Source: a virus
Direction: 5' to 3' (one strand)
Length of the DNA stretch: 24,874 nucleotides
IMG/VR virus record: IMGVR_UViG_3300043100_000010
Span: 1 to 24,874 of that record
Below are positions 5,959-13,804 of the stretch, one piece after another. Below the pieces are notes generated by a model. It ran no database searches, was not told the DNA's origin, and saw only the letters and a list, made by a program, of their open reading frames with translations. The translations under genes and the position numbers were made by a program. Each line of letters begins with the position of its first letter. Within the stretch, counting starts at the first letter, position 1.

Positions 5959-7068
5959 TCATGCGTAAGTGACGGTGCCGAGCACCGGCAGTGCGCCAAC
6001 GGGGCATTGAATATTGGTGTTGGGCACCGTGATGACGAAGCCCGAGGTGCCGGCGATTGCACCGATGGCGGTGTTGATATCCGATAGCGCGATGGTGCCG
6101 CCCGGTGTGCCGTTTCGATAGAACACATCACTGATGGCCGCCGCGATCTGCGCGCGCGTGGCCGTGGTGGCGTGGGTGAGCCCGGTGAGGGTGAAGTTGA
6201 TCGCATCCGCGAGCGGCGAGACGACATACACAAGCGCGGTCACCGGCTGCTCGGGATAGATCGCGTTAGCAACGGTCAATTGGTCGCCTGTAGCTGCCAC
6301 CCCGCGCGGCTCATCACTCGCCACGCCATCGGTGCCCTGCGGAAAGCCATCTTCGGCGGCGTTGGCGTCATCGAGCATCACATAAACCACCACGGTGCCG
6401 GTGCCGAAGCCGTTGGGTGTGACCCATGCGCGCGTCACACCCGGCACCGCCATGGCCCACCGGATGTAATCGGCCTGATTGCCGCCGCTTGCCGGTTGCT
6501 GGTACACCGCGAGCACACGCGCGCGATACTCTTCATTCCCCTCCACATCGGCACCGCCTGTAAATGCGGTGCTCGCGCTGCCGTTGGCCTGGATGCCATC
6601 GATCGGTGCGCCGAGTGCGAAGCCCACGCCCGCGAGGTTATTGCCTGCCGCGCCCGTTTCATCATCAAGCGCGGTCACGCTCACGCTGTTATTTTCGTCC
6701 ACCGTGCCGGTGGTCTGCGCGGTGTAGGTGCGCCCGTCACTGCGCACGATCTGCGTGCCTTCATCGAGCAGTTTGCCGGGTGTGCCGGTGAAGGTCACCG
6801 TGCCGCTCGCGCTCGTGGCGTCTTTCCGGTACACACCCTTGAGCGCACCCCACGCTTCGAGGTATTCATCGGTTGAGGTGTAGGGCACCGCCTGCAGGCT
6901 GATCCAGTCGAGATAACCAAAATGTTGGTTGGCAAGTCCCGATTGCACATCACCCATAATGCCGAGATTCGAAAATCTGAGCAGTGCGTCGGTGCCTGGC
7001 AGTGCGGCTGAAATGTTCGCGGCGGTACTGGCGCGAAGCTGCGCGAGAGTTGGGCGAGCGTAGGGCAT
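5959..7068 (-). CDS. Baseplate J-like protein, Mu gp47 family
   Basis: 369 residues. Start ATG 7068, 2 nt after the gp46 stop, gives MPYARPTLAQLR, the usual family N-terminus; a GTG at 7095 is in frame but overlaps gp46. LVRDGTQ-type region is seen as LLDEGTQIVRSDGRTYTAQ (about 117-135), then GGADVEGNEEYRARVL and ADYIRWAMAVPGVTRAWVTP (about 210-233), all typical of baseplate J/gp47. It forms the wedge of the contractile baseplate with gp46 and contacts the hub. Confidence 0.93.
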   Translation of the reverse strand: MPYARPTLAQLRASTAANISAALPGTDALLRFSNLGIMGDVQSGLANQHFGYLDWISLQAVPYTSTDEYLEAWGALKGVYRKDATSASGTVTFTGTPGKLLDEGTQIVRSDGRTYTAQTTGTVDENNSVSVTALDDETGAAGNNLAGVGFALGAPIDGIQANGSASTAFTGGADVEGNEEYRARVLAVYQQPASGGNQADYIRWAMAVPGVTRAWVTPNGFGTGTVVVYVMLDDANAAEDGFPQGTDGVASDEPRGVAATGDQLTVANAIYPEQPVTALVYVVSPLADAINFTLTGLTHATTATRAQIAAAISDVFYRNGTPGGTIALSDINTAIGAIAGTSGFVITVPNTNIQCPVGALPVLGTVTYA

Positions 7069-7070
7069 GG

Positions 7071-7517
7071 TTAATTGATCCCATTCCAGGCCCACGCGAA
7101 CGCGGTCGCCTGGGTTGTGCCGTCATTGCGGCGCGCGATGATCTGCGCGCCGAGCATGCTTTGCCGGGTCCACTCAACCTGAATATCGAAGCGCGCGACG
7201 ACCCCGTCATCGAGTAGCCATTGCACGCACTCGTTGAGGTAGTCATAAGCGCGGCGCAACGTTTCGTTGGTCTGCTTCGCCCGCTCAAGTAGCCACAGGC
7301 GCGAGCCGATGGGATAGGCCTGCGCGATGTCACCCCACCACCCACGCGGGTCGTTGCTGCCGTCCGGTATCACGTCGTCGGGCAGCGCGGTGCGGTCTGT
7401 AAAAGCACTGATGAGAATTGCGGTTGAGAGGTCATCACCGCCGAGCAGATCGGGACCACTTATCACCCAATCGCCGCACGAGCGCGCGACCTGCCACACC
7501 GTTGTGATATCGGCCAT
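7071..7517 (-). CDS. Baseplate wedge protein, Mu gp46 family (gp25-like)
   Basis: 148 residues; ATG 7517. DPRGWWGDIAQAYPIGSRLW (about 57-76) is the family signature, followed by the helix TNETLRRAYDYLNECVQWLL and a beta-strand tail ending FAWAWNGIN. It corresponds to Mu gp46 and, by position and size, to the gp25/W role of other myoviruses, anchoring the first sheath ring to the wedge. The SD is weak. It is separated from the gp45-like gene by 64 bp in which no site was recognised. Confidence 0.9.
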   Translation of the reverse strand: MADITTVWQVARSCGDWVISGPDLLGGDDLSTAILISAFTDRTALPDDVIPDGSNDPRGWWGDIAQAYPIGSRLWLLERAKQTNETLRRAYDYLNECVQWLLDDGVVARFDIQVEWTRQSMLGAQIIARRNDGTTQATAFAWAWNGIN

Positions 7518-7581
7518 GGCGTGAGAAACCCGGAAAGAGGAAAACTGCGAGGGAGTGCGAAGGTGTTGCGGGTGCTGCGGT

Positions 7582-8223
7582 CTATTCCTGCGGTTCGGCG
7601 GGCGGTTCGGCAGTCGGATCGTTGGCCGCCACGCGCATAAGCTGGTTCGGCACCTGGCTCACGATGGTGCTGCCGCCGCTCTGCACATTCGTCACGTTGT
7701 GCGTGTGGCCGTTGTGAATCGTGCGCATGCTTGCCATGCTCTGCGGCTGCGTATCGCAGTTATCCACCACATTGCCGGTCACTTCGAGTATCGGAGTCAC
7801 GCAACGGATTTTTGCCGAGGCTTCGATGGTGCAGGTGGATGCGCCGAGCACACTGACGGGTTGCCCATTGGCCTGCACTTCAATGCGGTCATTCGCAATG
7901 AGCACATGCTTGCCGTCCACGCTGTAAATGATCGTTTCCCCGGCATTCAGGCCGCGCGGGCGAGAGGCCTGGTGAGCGGTGCCGATGATGAGGCCTGCGG
8001 TGCGCTCGCCAGTCATGAAAATCATCACCGCGTCACTGTCGGCGGGCGGCATCGAGGAAAAACCGAACTCGGCAATGCGCGGGCGCGCGTCACCGGTTTC
8101 CATCGCGCTTACCTTCACCTGGTGAGTCTGCACACTGCCGCTATCGTTGCTCGTGGTGATGCGCCCGCGCCCCACGAGCATGCGCATGCGGTTCGAAAGA
8201 TTTTCAAGGGCTTCGGAGATCAC
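7582..8223 (-). CDS. Baseplate spike protein, Mu gp45 (gpV-like) family
   Basis: 213 residues from a GTG at 8223 (GTGA overlap with the gpP stop) with a strong GGGAGGTGTGCG. The N-terminal 90 residues form the OB-fold part (GRGRITTSNDSGSVQTHQVK, VMIFMTGERTAGLIIGT), then a beta-helix part with repeating short strands. At 170-176, HNGHTHN carries the HxH motif (H173, H175) that in P2/Mu-type spikes binds an iron ion at the membrane-piercing tip. About 37 residues follow it, including an acidic Pro-rich end, so the tip has an unusual C-terminal continuation. Confidence 0.92.
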   Translation of the reverse strand: MISEALENLSNRMRMLVGRGRITTSNDSGSVQTHQVKVSAMETGDARPRIAEFGFSSMPPADSDAVMIFMTGERTAGLIIGTAHQASRPRGLNAGETIIYSVDGKHVLIANDRIEVQANGQPVSVLGASTCTIEASAKIRCVTPILEVTGNVVDNCDTQPQSMASMRTIHNGHTHNVTNVQSGGSTIVSQVPNQLMRVAANDPTAEPPAEPQE

Positions 8224-9317
8224 CGCACACCTCCCACATCAATGGTGGTGGCGTCCCCAAACGGCGGGATGTACTGGAAGGGCTCGGGCGCGAAGGCATC
8301 GGGCGGCATCAATGAGAGATCGGCGTGTGTGCCGCCGTTGTCATCGAGCCGGTAAGTCACCTCACCGATAAGCAGCATGGTTTCCGCGAGCTTGAGCGTG
8401 GGCAGCTTCACGTGCACGAGCGTGTTGGGTGTCCACAGGGTGCCCGCCGAATCGCGCCATGAGTCGGTTGTGACCGTCACCACCGAGCCGCGCGCGGTGC
8501 GCCGGTTCATTTCCCATGCGGCACGCTGGGCCGCCACATCAATGCCGATAGCACTGACGTTTTCGGCCACAATCACGCGCTGCCGCCTGCGCGGCACCAT
8601 CGAATCGGTGAGCCGTGCAATCACGTTCATGCTGCCGCCCGACATATCGCCAAACATATCAAGCGCCATCTGTACGGCCACATATTCGCTAAAGCGGTCG
8701 AGCATCGAAAATGCCACGCTCGCGCTCTCCACGTTCATGCCTTCGAAGAGCCCGCCCGCCGCTTCATCACTGCCCACACGCGTGAGCACGAGGTTGCCAT
8801 CGGGGTTGTCGTACACGAGCGCCGCACTGAAACGCGCGTTGCGTTCGATCACTGCCCATGGTGTCTCACCGAGCATGATGTTTTGCGCCATCAGCACCGG
8901 TAAATCATCGATATCGCAGACCACCTCAAGCCCCTCATACGGTGCCACCAGGCGCGTGGCAATCTGTAGAAGGTCACTGTTCATGATCTGCATACCGGCC
9001 CACTCGGCGGCGCAGTCCACGAGATCGGCGCAGCGGCTGCGGCCCGCCACGTTGATCGAATGTGACTCTTCGGCAAGCTGCCCGGTTACCGTGTCGACAT
9101 AGCCGGTCATCACCGTGTCGGACCCGATGAGCAGTTGAAACGGATCACCGGCAGACACACTGACAAGTGAGTTATCAGTAAAGCGCTCGGTCATGCCGAT
9201 GCCAAAATCACTCGGCATGCGCTCGATGCCGCGCGTGACCCTCACGTCAGTCCACCCGCGCAACGCGGCCCCCGTGGTGCCCACCACGAGGGAAACGGAA
9301 TCACCGAGCAGGGTCAT
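8220..9317 (-). CDS. Baseplate hub protein, Mu gpP (gp44, gpD-like) family
   Basis: 365 residues; ATG 9317 overlaps the gpN stop (ATGA). VTRGIERMPSDFGIGMTER near residue 28 and DTVMTGYVDTVTGQLAEESH near residue 68 are typical of the Mu gpP / late-control D hub fold, followed by IMLGETPWAVIERNAR and the ALVYDNPDGNLVLTRVG segment. Three copies are expected to make the hub ring around the spike (gp45, next gene). Length is close to that of Mu gpP. Confidence 0.93.
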   Translation of the reverse strand: MTLLGDSVSLVVGTTGAALRGWTDVRVTRGIERMPSDFGIGMTERFTDNSLVSVSAGDPFQLLIGSDTVMTGYVDTVTGQLAEESHSINVAGRSRCADLVDCAAEWAGMQIMNSDLLQIATRLVAPYEGLEVVCDIDDLPVLMAQNIMLGETPWAVIERNARFSAALVYDNPDGNLVLTRVGSDEAAGGLFEGMNVESASVAFSMLDRFSEYVAVQMALDMFGDMSGGSMNVIARLTDSMVPRRRQRVIVAENVSAIGIDVAAQRAAWEMNRRTARGSVVTVTTDSWRDSAGTLWTPNTLVHVKLPTLKLAETMLLIGEVTYRLDDNGGTHADLSLMPPDAFAPEPFQYIPPFGDATTIDVGGVR

Positions 9318-10768
9318 GAGGCGAGGGCACTGAATGAAGCGGGCATAAAGGCCGGATGCACCGGGTTGGCCTGCTGCACGAGGTCATCGGCGCGTGACGG
9401 ATCGCGGTAAATCCGCTGCGCGAGCACGAGCGAAGGCATCGAGGCGTTAAACGTGTAAGGCACGATAGCCGCGAGCGCACCGCCGCGTGCCTTGAGGTCT
9501 GCCACCACAGTTTTTTTCGTGCTCGTGAGCGCGCTGAATACCTCATCACTGCCGGTATTGCCCGCGTTCTCGATGGCCGCGTCGAGCGCATCGCTCACAA
9601 GCCCTGAAACGTTCGACGCGTCATCCTCACTCGATGGCTGGTAGGCAGCGGCAGCGCTCGCCACTTCCACGAGTGACGCGCGCGTAAACAGATCGGTTGC
9701 GGCGGTCTGCATGGTGGCAATTGCACCGCCCACCGGTGATGACGTGGTTGCGGTGTGAGCGTCATAGGTGGCGAGCGAGAGCGTGAGGCGCAGGCGGTCT
9801 GATGGATCGGCGGCGCTCGATGCGAGTGCGCCCGCCATGGTGGCCGCTGCTGCGCTGTAGGTGGCCGCATCTGACGGATTGCCCGCCGCCGCGGTGAGCG
9901 CGCTGCCCGCCTGATCGAGCGCGGTGCGCGCCGCTGCATCGTTCGCAATAAGCTGGTCGACCGTGGTGGGTCCGGTGCGCACCGCGCGCGTGGGTGCGAA
10001 GCCCGAGTTGCTGCCGCCGAAGTAACGGCCATAGCTGCCCGCCACGGTGCTCGTGCTGTTCACCAGGGTGCTCACCGAGCCAAAAAACCGCTTCACGTCA
10101 TGCACGAGGCCCACCGCGCCGGTGTACCACCCGAGCGCCGCCGTGACGTTTGCCGAGATCACGGCAGAGCCGAACTGCAGGGCCGCCGCCGTGTCATTCA
10201 CGAACGCGGTGAGCGATGCCGAGCCGAGCAGACCGAGCGCCGCCGTTATCGCATTGCCGGTGCTCGTGCCCGTGAGCGGATAGAGCCGGTCGCCCTGCTC
10301 GATGAAGGTGAGGTTAAGTTCGAAGTACCGCCCGCCATCCCACCGCTCGTGACACTCGCCGCTCATGCCCGCCACTTTCACGCGCCCGAGCGTGGGGTGC
10401 ACGAGTTCACCAGGCCCATCACCTTCGAAGGCCGCAATAAATAGCTGCCGCTGCAGGTTCACCGGGCCGCCGCCATAAACCACGCTGTTCTCAATGAGAA
10501 ACGCGTTGAGGTGCAGCAGTCGCGCCTTGCGGCCTAAATCCTCAATCCACACGCCATCGCGCTGCGGATACGAATGCACCGCATTTTTGCGGCCGAACTG
10601 CGTGTCGGCGGTAAAGACACCGAACGGCACGCCCTTATAGGATGCCTGGCGAATCGCCGCCTGCCACGCGCCCGGTGCACCACCGGTGAGGGTGCTGGCA
10701 AGCGCTGCGGCGGCATTGCCGACACCGCCGAGCGAGCCGACTACGTTGAGAATCTGCGCTTGCCCCAT
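9314..10768 (-). CDS. Tail/DNA circularisation protein, Mu gpN family
   Basis: 484 residues; ATG 10768, one base after the tape measure stop. The N-terminal domain (about 35-150) carries WQAAIRQASYKGVPFGV, GRKNAVHSYPQRDGVWIEDL and FELNLTFIEQGDRLYP, the DNA-circularisation N-terminal signature. The rest is Ala/Ser/Thr-rich and helical. In Mu-type tails this protein is a tail and baseplate component between tape measure and hub; the circularisation name comes from SfV and related phages, and no direct DNA activity can be read from the sequence. Confidence 0.92.
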   Translation of the reverse strand: MGQAQILNVVGSLGGVGNAAAALASTLTGGAPGAWQAAIRQASYKGVPFGVFTADTQFGRKNAVHSYPQRDGVWIEDLGRKARLLHLNAFLIENSVVYGGGPVNLQRQLFIAAFEGDGPGELVHPTLGRVKVAGMSGECHERWDGGRYFELNLTFIEQGDRLYPLTGTSTGNAITAALGLLGSASLTAFVNDTAAALQFGSAVISANVTAALGWYTGAVGLVHDVKRFFGSVSTLVNSTSTVAGSYGRYFGGSNSGFAPTRAVRTGPTTVDQLIANDAAARTALDQAGSALTAAAGNPSDAATYSAAAATMAGALASSAADPSDRLRLTLSLATYDAHTATTSSPVGGAIATMQTAATDLFTRASLVEVASAAAAYQPSSEDDASNVSGLVSDALDAAIENAGNTGSDEVFSALTSTKKTVVADLKARGGALAAIVPYTFNASMPSLVLAQRIYRDPSRADDLVQQANPVHPAFMPASFSALAS

Positions 10769-10769
10769 A

Positions 10770-12911
10770 TCACACCCATGTGCCCGTTAGCATCGGCTCA
10801 CGCACCCGCGTGGTGGCCTCCACATTGCCGCTTGAGCGTGCCTTGGCGGTGGTGCCTGCCGGTGCGCCGCTGATGACCACCTCAACGAGCACCTTGCCGC
10901 CGCCACCGCCATCGTTGGCCGCGCGCCGGTTGCTCGCATACATCGGCTGCATGGCGGGCGGCATGGTGGTGGGTATCGGCATAACACCACCGGCACCACC
11001 TGCACCGCCCATCTGGGCGGTGACTTTCTGGATGTAGCCGCGCGTTTCGGCAGGCATCGCACCCATGCCCTGCCGCTGCACGTTGCCGCTGCCCCAGTTG
11101 TAGGCCGCGAGCGCTTGCGGCAGGTTGCCGCCGCTCTGCTTGAGCAGATCGGCATACATTTTCGCGGCCCCGGTGGCGCTCTGTGTGAGGTCATACGGGT
11201 TCGTCACGCCGTACTGCTTCGCGGTGGCGGGCATGAACTGAAAATGACCCTGCGCACCTGCCGGCGACACCATATTTTTGCCGCGTGAGCTTTCGGTGCT
11301 CCACACCGCATCGAGCAGGCCACCGGGCAACCCATATTGCTGCTCAAGGTTCGAAAAGAGCCCACCAGGCCCCGCGTTGGCCCCGCCATTGGCCCCGCCG
11401 AAGCCGGTGGGTGCCACATAGGCCGCGTCATTCGCAGCGGCACCACCGGGCGGCGCAAGCAATGGCGGCATCGCGGGCGGCGTGGCCCCTGCCGGTTGAT
11501 CGGCAGGCGCAGCGGCGGCAGGTGCACCGGCAGGCGCGGGTGCCGTGAGACTCTGCGCGATCTGCTCGTTGCTTGAGCCGCGCGCGCGCATCCACATGGC
11601 TTTAGCGAAGTCTTTGGCGGGCAGCAGTGTGGATGCGCTGAACCATTCGCCGCGCCGTACCGCATCGACGCCCTTGTCACGGTCGGTATCGGGCAGGCCT
11701 GCGGCCTTCGCCACCGCGAGCCCGCCCACGGCGGCGATACCGGCCACGCCTGCGGTGGCCGCGAAGCCTGCGAGGCCACCGCCCGCCGCACCGGCCACGC
11801 CCGCGAGCCCGCGCGCCGCTGCCGGTGCTGCCACGGTGGCGAGCTTCATGAGTGCACCGACAAGCGAGAGCACACCCGAGATAGGCCCCGCGAAGGTGAT
11901 GGCCGCGAGGCCGATCATCACGCCCTTCAGGCCGCCTATCGCGCTCACGAATTTGCCCACATCACGCGCCACGGCGGGCCAGTCGACCGACTTGATCCAC
12001 GTTGCGATCTGCTTGACAAACTCGGTCACCTGCGTGGCAATGAGTTCGCGGTTTTGCGTGACCCAATCGGATAGCCCCTTGATGAGCGGTTCGAGCACCG
12101 GAATGAGCGCGTTGCCGATGGTGTTTTTAAGGCCTTCGAGCGCCATGTCGAGCTTGGTCACGTTCTGTGCGTATTCCTGGGCATTTTTTATCTGCTCATC
12201 ACCCATCACGTTGCCCGCCTTGCCGCCCGCATTAACAAACTCTTCGATACCCTTGGCCCCTTTCTGCAGCATCGGCAATAACGCATCACTCACGCCAAAC
12301 TGCTGCAGGATTTTGCGCTGTACTGCCGTGTTGCCTTTCTGCGCCGCGATGACTTCGGCAAGCTGGCGAAGCGCGTGCATCGAATCCACGGCACCCGTTT
12401 TCGTGCGCGTGAGTGTCATGTTGAAACGGTGCATGAACTGTGCGGCCTCATTGTTCCGGCCATAGGTGGCATCCTCAATCGTGTCACCGAGTGACTTGAG
12501 GCTCGAATCCATATCGGCGGCACTCGCCCCGGCGAGGCGCGCGGCGTTGCGATAGGCCTGCAGATCACCGGCACCCACACCGAGCGCCTGCGAAGTCAGC
12601 GCGATTTCCTGCCCGAGCTTTCCCCACGAGTTAGCGAGCGCCACCACACCGGCCACGGTTGCCACACTCGTGATGGCACCCATGGCAGGTATCAGTGAGG
12701 TCACCGATTTAACGGCGCTTTGTGCGCTCGTGGCCACCTTGCCGAACGCGCTGCCTACCTTGTCAAAGCCGCTCGCGCGTGAGAAGTCCTGCACCGAGCG
12801 GCGCATGTCACGCACGGGGCTCGTGAGCTTCGCCATCTGCGCGTTGATCTTGCGCACGGTGGCGGTGGCCTTGTCGACCGCAGTGATGGTGACTGTGAAA
12901 GGTGCTGCCAT
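10770..12911 (-). CDS. Tail tape measure protein with lytic transglycosylase (SLT) domain
   Basis: 713 residues; ATG 12911 with GAGG 9 nt upstream. Residues 1-60 match tape measure N-termini (TVTITAVDKATATVRKINAQ). Residues 95-325 are helical; 330-400 are an Ala/Gly-rich hydrophobic stretch with several possible membrane segments; 455-515 are an Ala/Pro/Gly linker. Residues 517-632 are an SLT domain: the catalytic Glu is probably E540 in VWSTESSRG, followed by SPAGAQGHFQFMPATA and AAYNWGSGN. It sets tail length, and the SLT domain probably cuts peptidoglycan during DNA entry. It follows the frameshifted chaperone gene, the canonical order. Confidence 0.95.
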   Translation of the reverse strand: MAAPFTVTITAVDKATATVRKINAQMAKLTSPVRDMRRSVQDFSRASGFDKVGSAFGKVATSAQSAVKSVTSLIPAMGAITSVATVAGVVALANSWGKLGQEIALTSQALGVGAGDLQAYRNAARLAGASAADMDSSLKSLGDTIEDATYGRNNEAAQFMHRFNMTLTRTKTGAVDSMHALRQLAEVIAAQKGNTAVQRKILQQFGVSDALLPMLQKGAKGIEEFVNAGGKAGNVMGDEQIKNAQEYAQNVTKLDMALEGLKNTIGNALIPVLEPLIKGLSDWVTQNRELIATQVTEFVKQIATWIKSVDWPAVARDVGKFVSAIGGLKGVMIGLAAITFAGPISGVLSLVGALMKLATVAAPAAARGLAGVAGAAGGGLAGFAATAGVAGIAAVGGLAVAKAAGLPDTDRDKGVDAVRRGEWFSASTLLPAKDFAKAMWMRARGSSNEQIAQSLTAPAPAGAPAAAAPADQPAGATPPAMPPLLAPPGGAAANDAAYVAPTGFGGANGGANAGPGGLFSNLEQQYGLPGGLLDAVWSTESSRGKNMVSPAGAQGHFQFMPATAKQYGVTNPYDLTQSATGAAKMYADLLKQSGGNLPQALAAYNWGSGNVQRQGMGAMPAETRGYIQKVTAQMGGAGGAGGVMPIPTTMPPAMQPMYASNRRAANDGGGGGKVLVEVVISGAPAGTTAKARSSGNVEATTRVREPMLTGTWV

Positions 12912-12921
12912 GGTGATGGCC

Positions 12922-13355
12922 TCAAGGTTGAGACTGCTGCGCGGCTTCGGTTTCCGCGCGGCGCATGCGGATCATCTGTTCATGCCACCACTGCAGGCGC
13001 GAGAGCCGCAAGCCCCACGCATCGTGAGGCCCCCAATGAAAAAAACGGGTGATCTCTGCTACGGTGTCGGGCCACTCTCTTGACCATCCGGCGTAAAACC
13101 CCCCAGGTAATCGCTCGCCTCCCTCAAGTCACGTTGTGAGAGCTTTTCGGCGGCCTTGCGCGGGATGCCTGCGATAAGCTGGATGAGCGTGATGCTCACG
13201 CCCACATTCGTGCTCTCTTTGGTGGCCTTTTCGAGTTCCCCGGCCTCCGGTTCACGCAGGTGCAGTTCTGTGTATGTGATAGCCGCGTCACCGCTGCCGA
13301 TGGTCACGGGCTTGCGCAGCGGCATCACAAAATCATCGTCGTGTTGGGCGCTCAT
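12922..13355 (-). CDS. Frameshifted long form of the tail assembly chaperone (gp41 plus GpE-like extension)
   Basis: Predicted -1 ribosomal slippage product. Ribosomes starting at 13355 reach G GGG GGT (13104 down to 13098) in the correct phase for a slip and continue in the -1 frame for 58 codons to TGA 12924-12922, just before the tape measure SD. The extension (WSREWPDTVAEITRFFHWGP near its start, then LSRLQWWHEQMIRMRRAE) resembles P2 GpE-type extensions (VIFHWPPSE...LTELITWREKA), which are made only by frameshifting. An SD-like AGGGAGG sits at 13124-13118. The long form, here 144 residues, should recruit tube subunits while the chaperone coats the tape measure. No other ORF explains this stretch. 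Confidence 0.85.
13059..13355 (-). CDS. Tail assembly chaperone, Mu gp41 family (short form)
   Basis: 98 residues in the unshifted frame, ending PDGQESGPTP at TAG 13059-13061. Start: an in-frame ATG at 13364 overlaps the tube stop (ATGA), but GGAGG lies only 1 nt from it and 10 nt from ATG 13355, so 13355 (MSAQHDDD) is preferred. The body (KPVTIGSGDAAITYTELHLR, then GVSITLIQLIAGIPRKAAEK and REASDYLGGF) has the gp41/GpE+ chaperone form, ending where the slippery heptamer occurs. It binds the tape measure protein during tail assembly and is not expected in the finished tail. Confidence 0.9.
   Translation of the reverse strand: MSAQHDDDFVMPLRKPVTIGSGDAAITYTELHLREPEAGELEKATKESTNVGVSITLIQLIAGIPRKAAEKLSQRDLREASDYLGGFTPDGQESGPTP
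13098..13104 (-). promoter_or_regulatory. Slippery heptamer GGGGGGT for -1 frameshift
   Basis: The codons in the unshifted frame are CTG GGG GGT TTT, so the heptamer reads G GGG GGT, the X XXY YYZ arrangement. Slipping keeps five or six base pairs of the tRNA pairings. AGGGAGG at 13124-13118 is 13 nt upstream, similar to the SD-like stimulator of E. coli dnaX. No convincing downstream stem-loop was found by eye. Confidence 0.85.
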
Positions 13356-13360
13356 TTTTC

Positions 13361-13729
13361 TCATGCCTCCGTGACGCTGAAGCCTTCCCAGTGCACCTCA
13401 ACGGTGGCATCCGTTGAATGCACGGTCTGATCTTCAATCGTCCACATGTTTCGCCCGATCACCGTTTTGCCGTTGGCGAGTTCGGTGACGATGGTCACGT
13501 TGCGCATCGCATTGAAGTCGGCCACCGAGAGGCCGCCCGCATCACGCAGCGTGGCATTGATGGCACCCGGGCGCGGGTGTTCGCTGTAGCCGTGCACCCC
13601 GTCCATGCCCGAGAGGGATTCACGCGTATAGCTCGAAGGGTTGTATTCAAAATCCCCCACGAGCATGTAATTGCGCCCATCCACGGTGATGTTTGCCGTG
13701 CCCGCGAGCCGGTTTGTGTAGTCAGCCAT
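13361..13729 (-). CDS. Tail tube protein, Mu gpM family
   Basis: 122 residues; ATG 13729 with TTGGAGCGCTGAA upstream. RLAGTANITVDGRNYMLVGD and ESLSGMDGVHGYSEHPRPGA at about 7-58 and WEGFSVTEA at the end are typical of the Mu-type tube protein, with the usual length of about 120 residues. It follows the sheath gene, as in Mu. A hairpin with a T tract on this strand sits directly ahead of its SD. The product is made in large amounts, so that hairpin is likely to matter for its expression. Confidence 0.94.
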   Translation of the reverse strand: MADYTNRLAGTANITVDGRNYMLVGDFEYNPSSYTRESLSGMDGVHGYSEHPRPGAINATLRDAGGLSVADFNAMRNVTIVTELANGKTVIGRNMWTIEDQTVHSTDATVEVHWEGFSVTEA

Positions 13730-13744
13730 TTCAGCGCTCCAAAT

Positions 13745-13765
13745 AAAAAAACCGCCCTATGGCGG
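13745..13765 (-). terminator. Rho-independent-like hairpin between sheath and tube genes
   Basis: On the minus strand CCGCC (13765-13761), loop ATAG, GGCGG (13756-13752), then TTTTTTT (13751-13745). The stem is short (5 bp, all G-C) but the T tract is full. It lies in the 75-bp gap after the sheath stop, with the tube SD immediately behind it, so it would cap or partly terminate the upstream transcript. Confidence 0.7.
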
Positions 13766-13804
13766 CCTTGTCGATAGCGATGGGAAAGCGGCGCGATGCG
13801 CGAG

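Noticed and set aside
7555-8355. Plus-strand frame of 266 codons opposite gp45 and gpP
   Set aside because: Shadow frame; the minus strand encodes recognisable baseplate proteins with overlapping starts and stops.
11545-12465. Plus-strand frame of 306 codons opposite the tape measure gene
   Set aside because: Ser/Pro/Ala-rich shadow of the tape measure coding strand.
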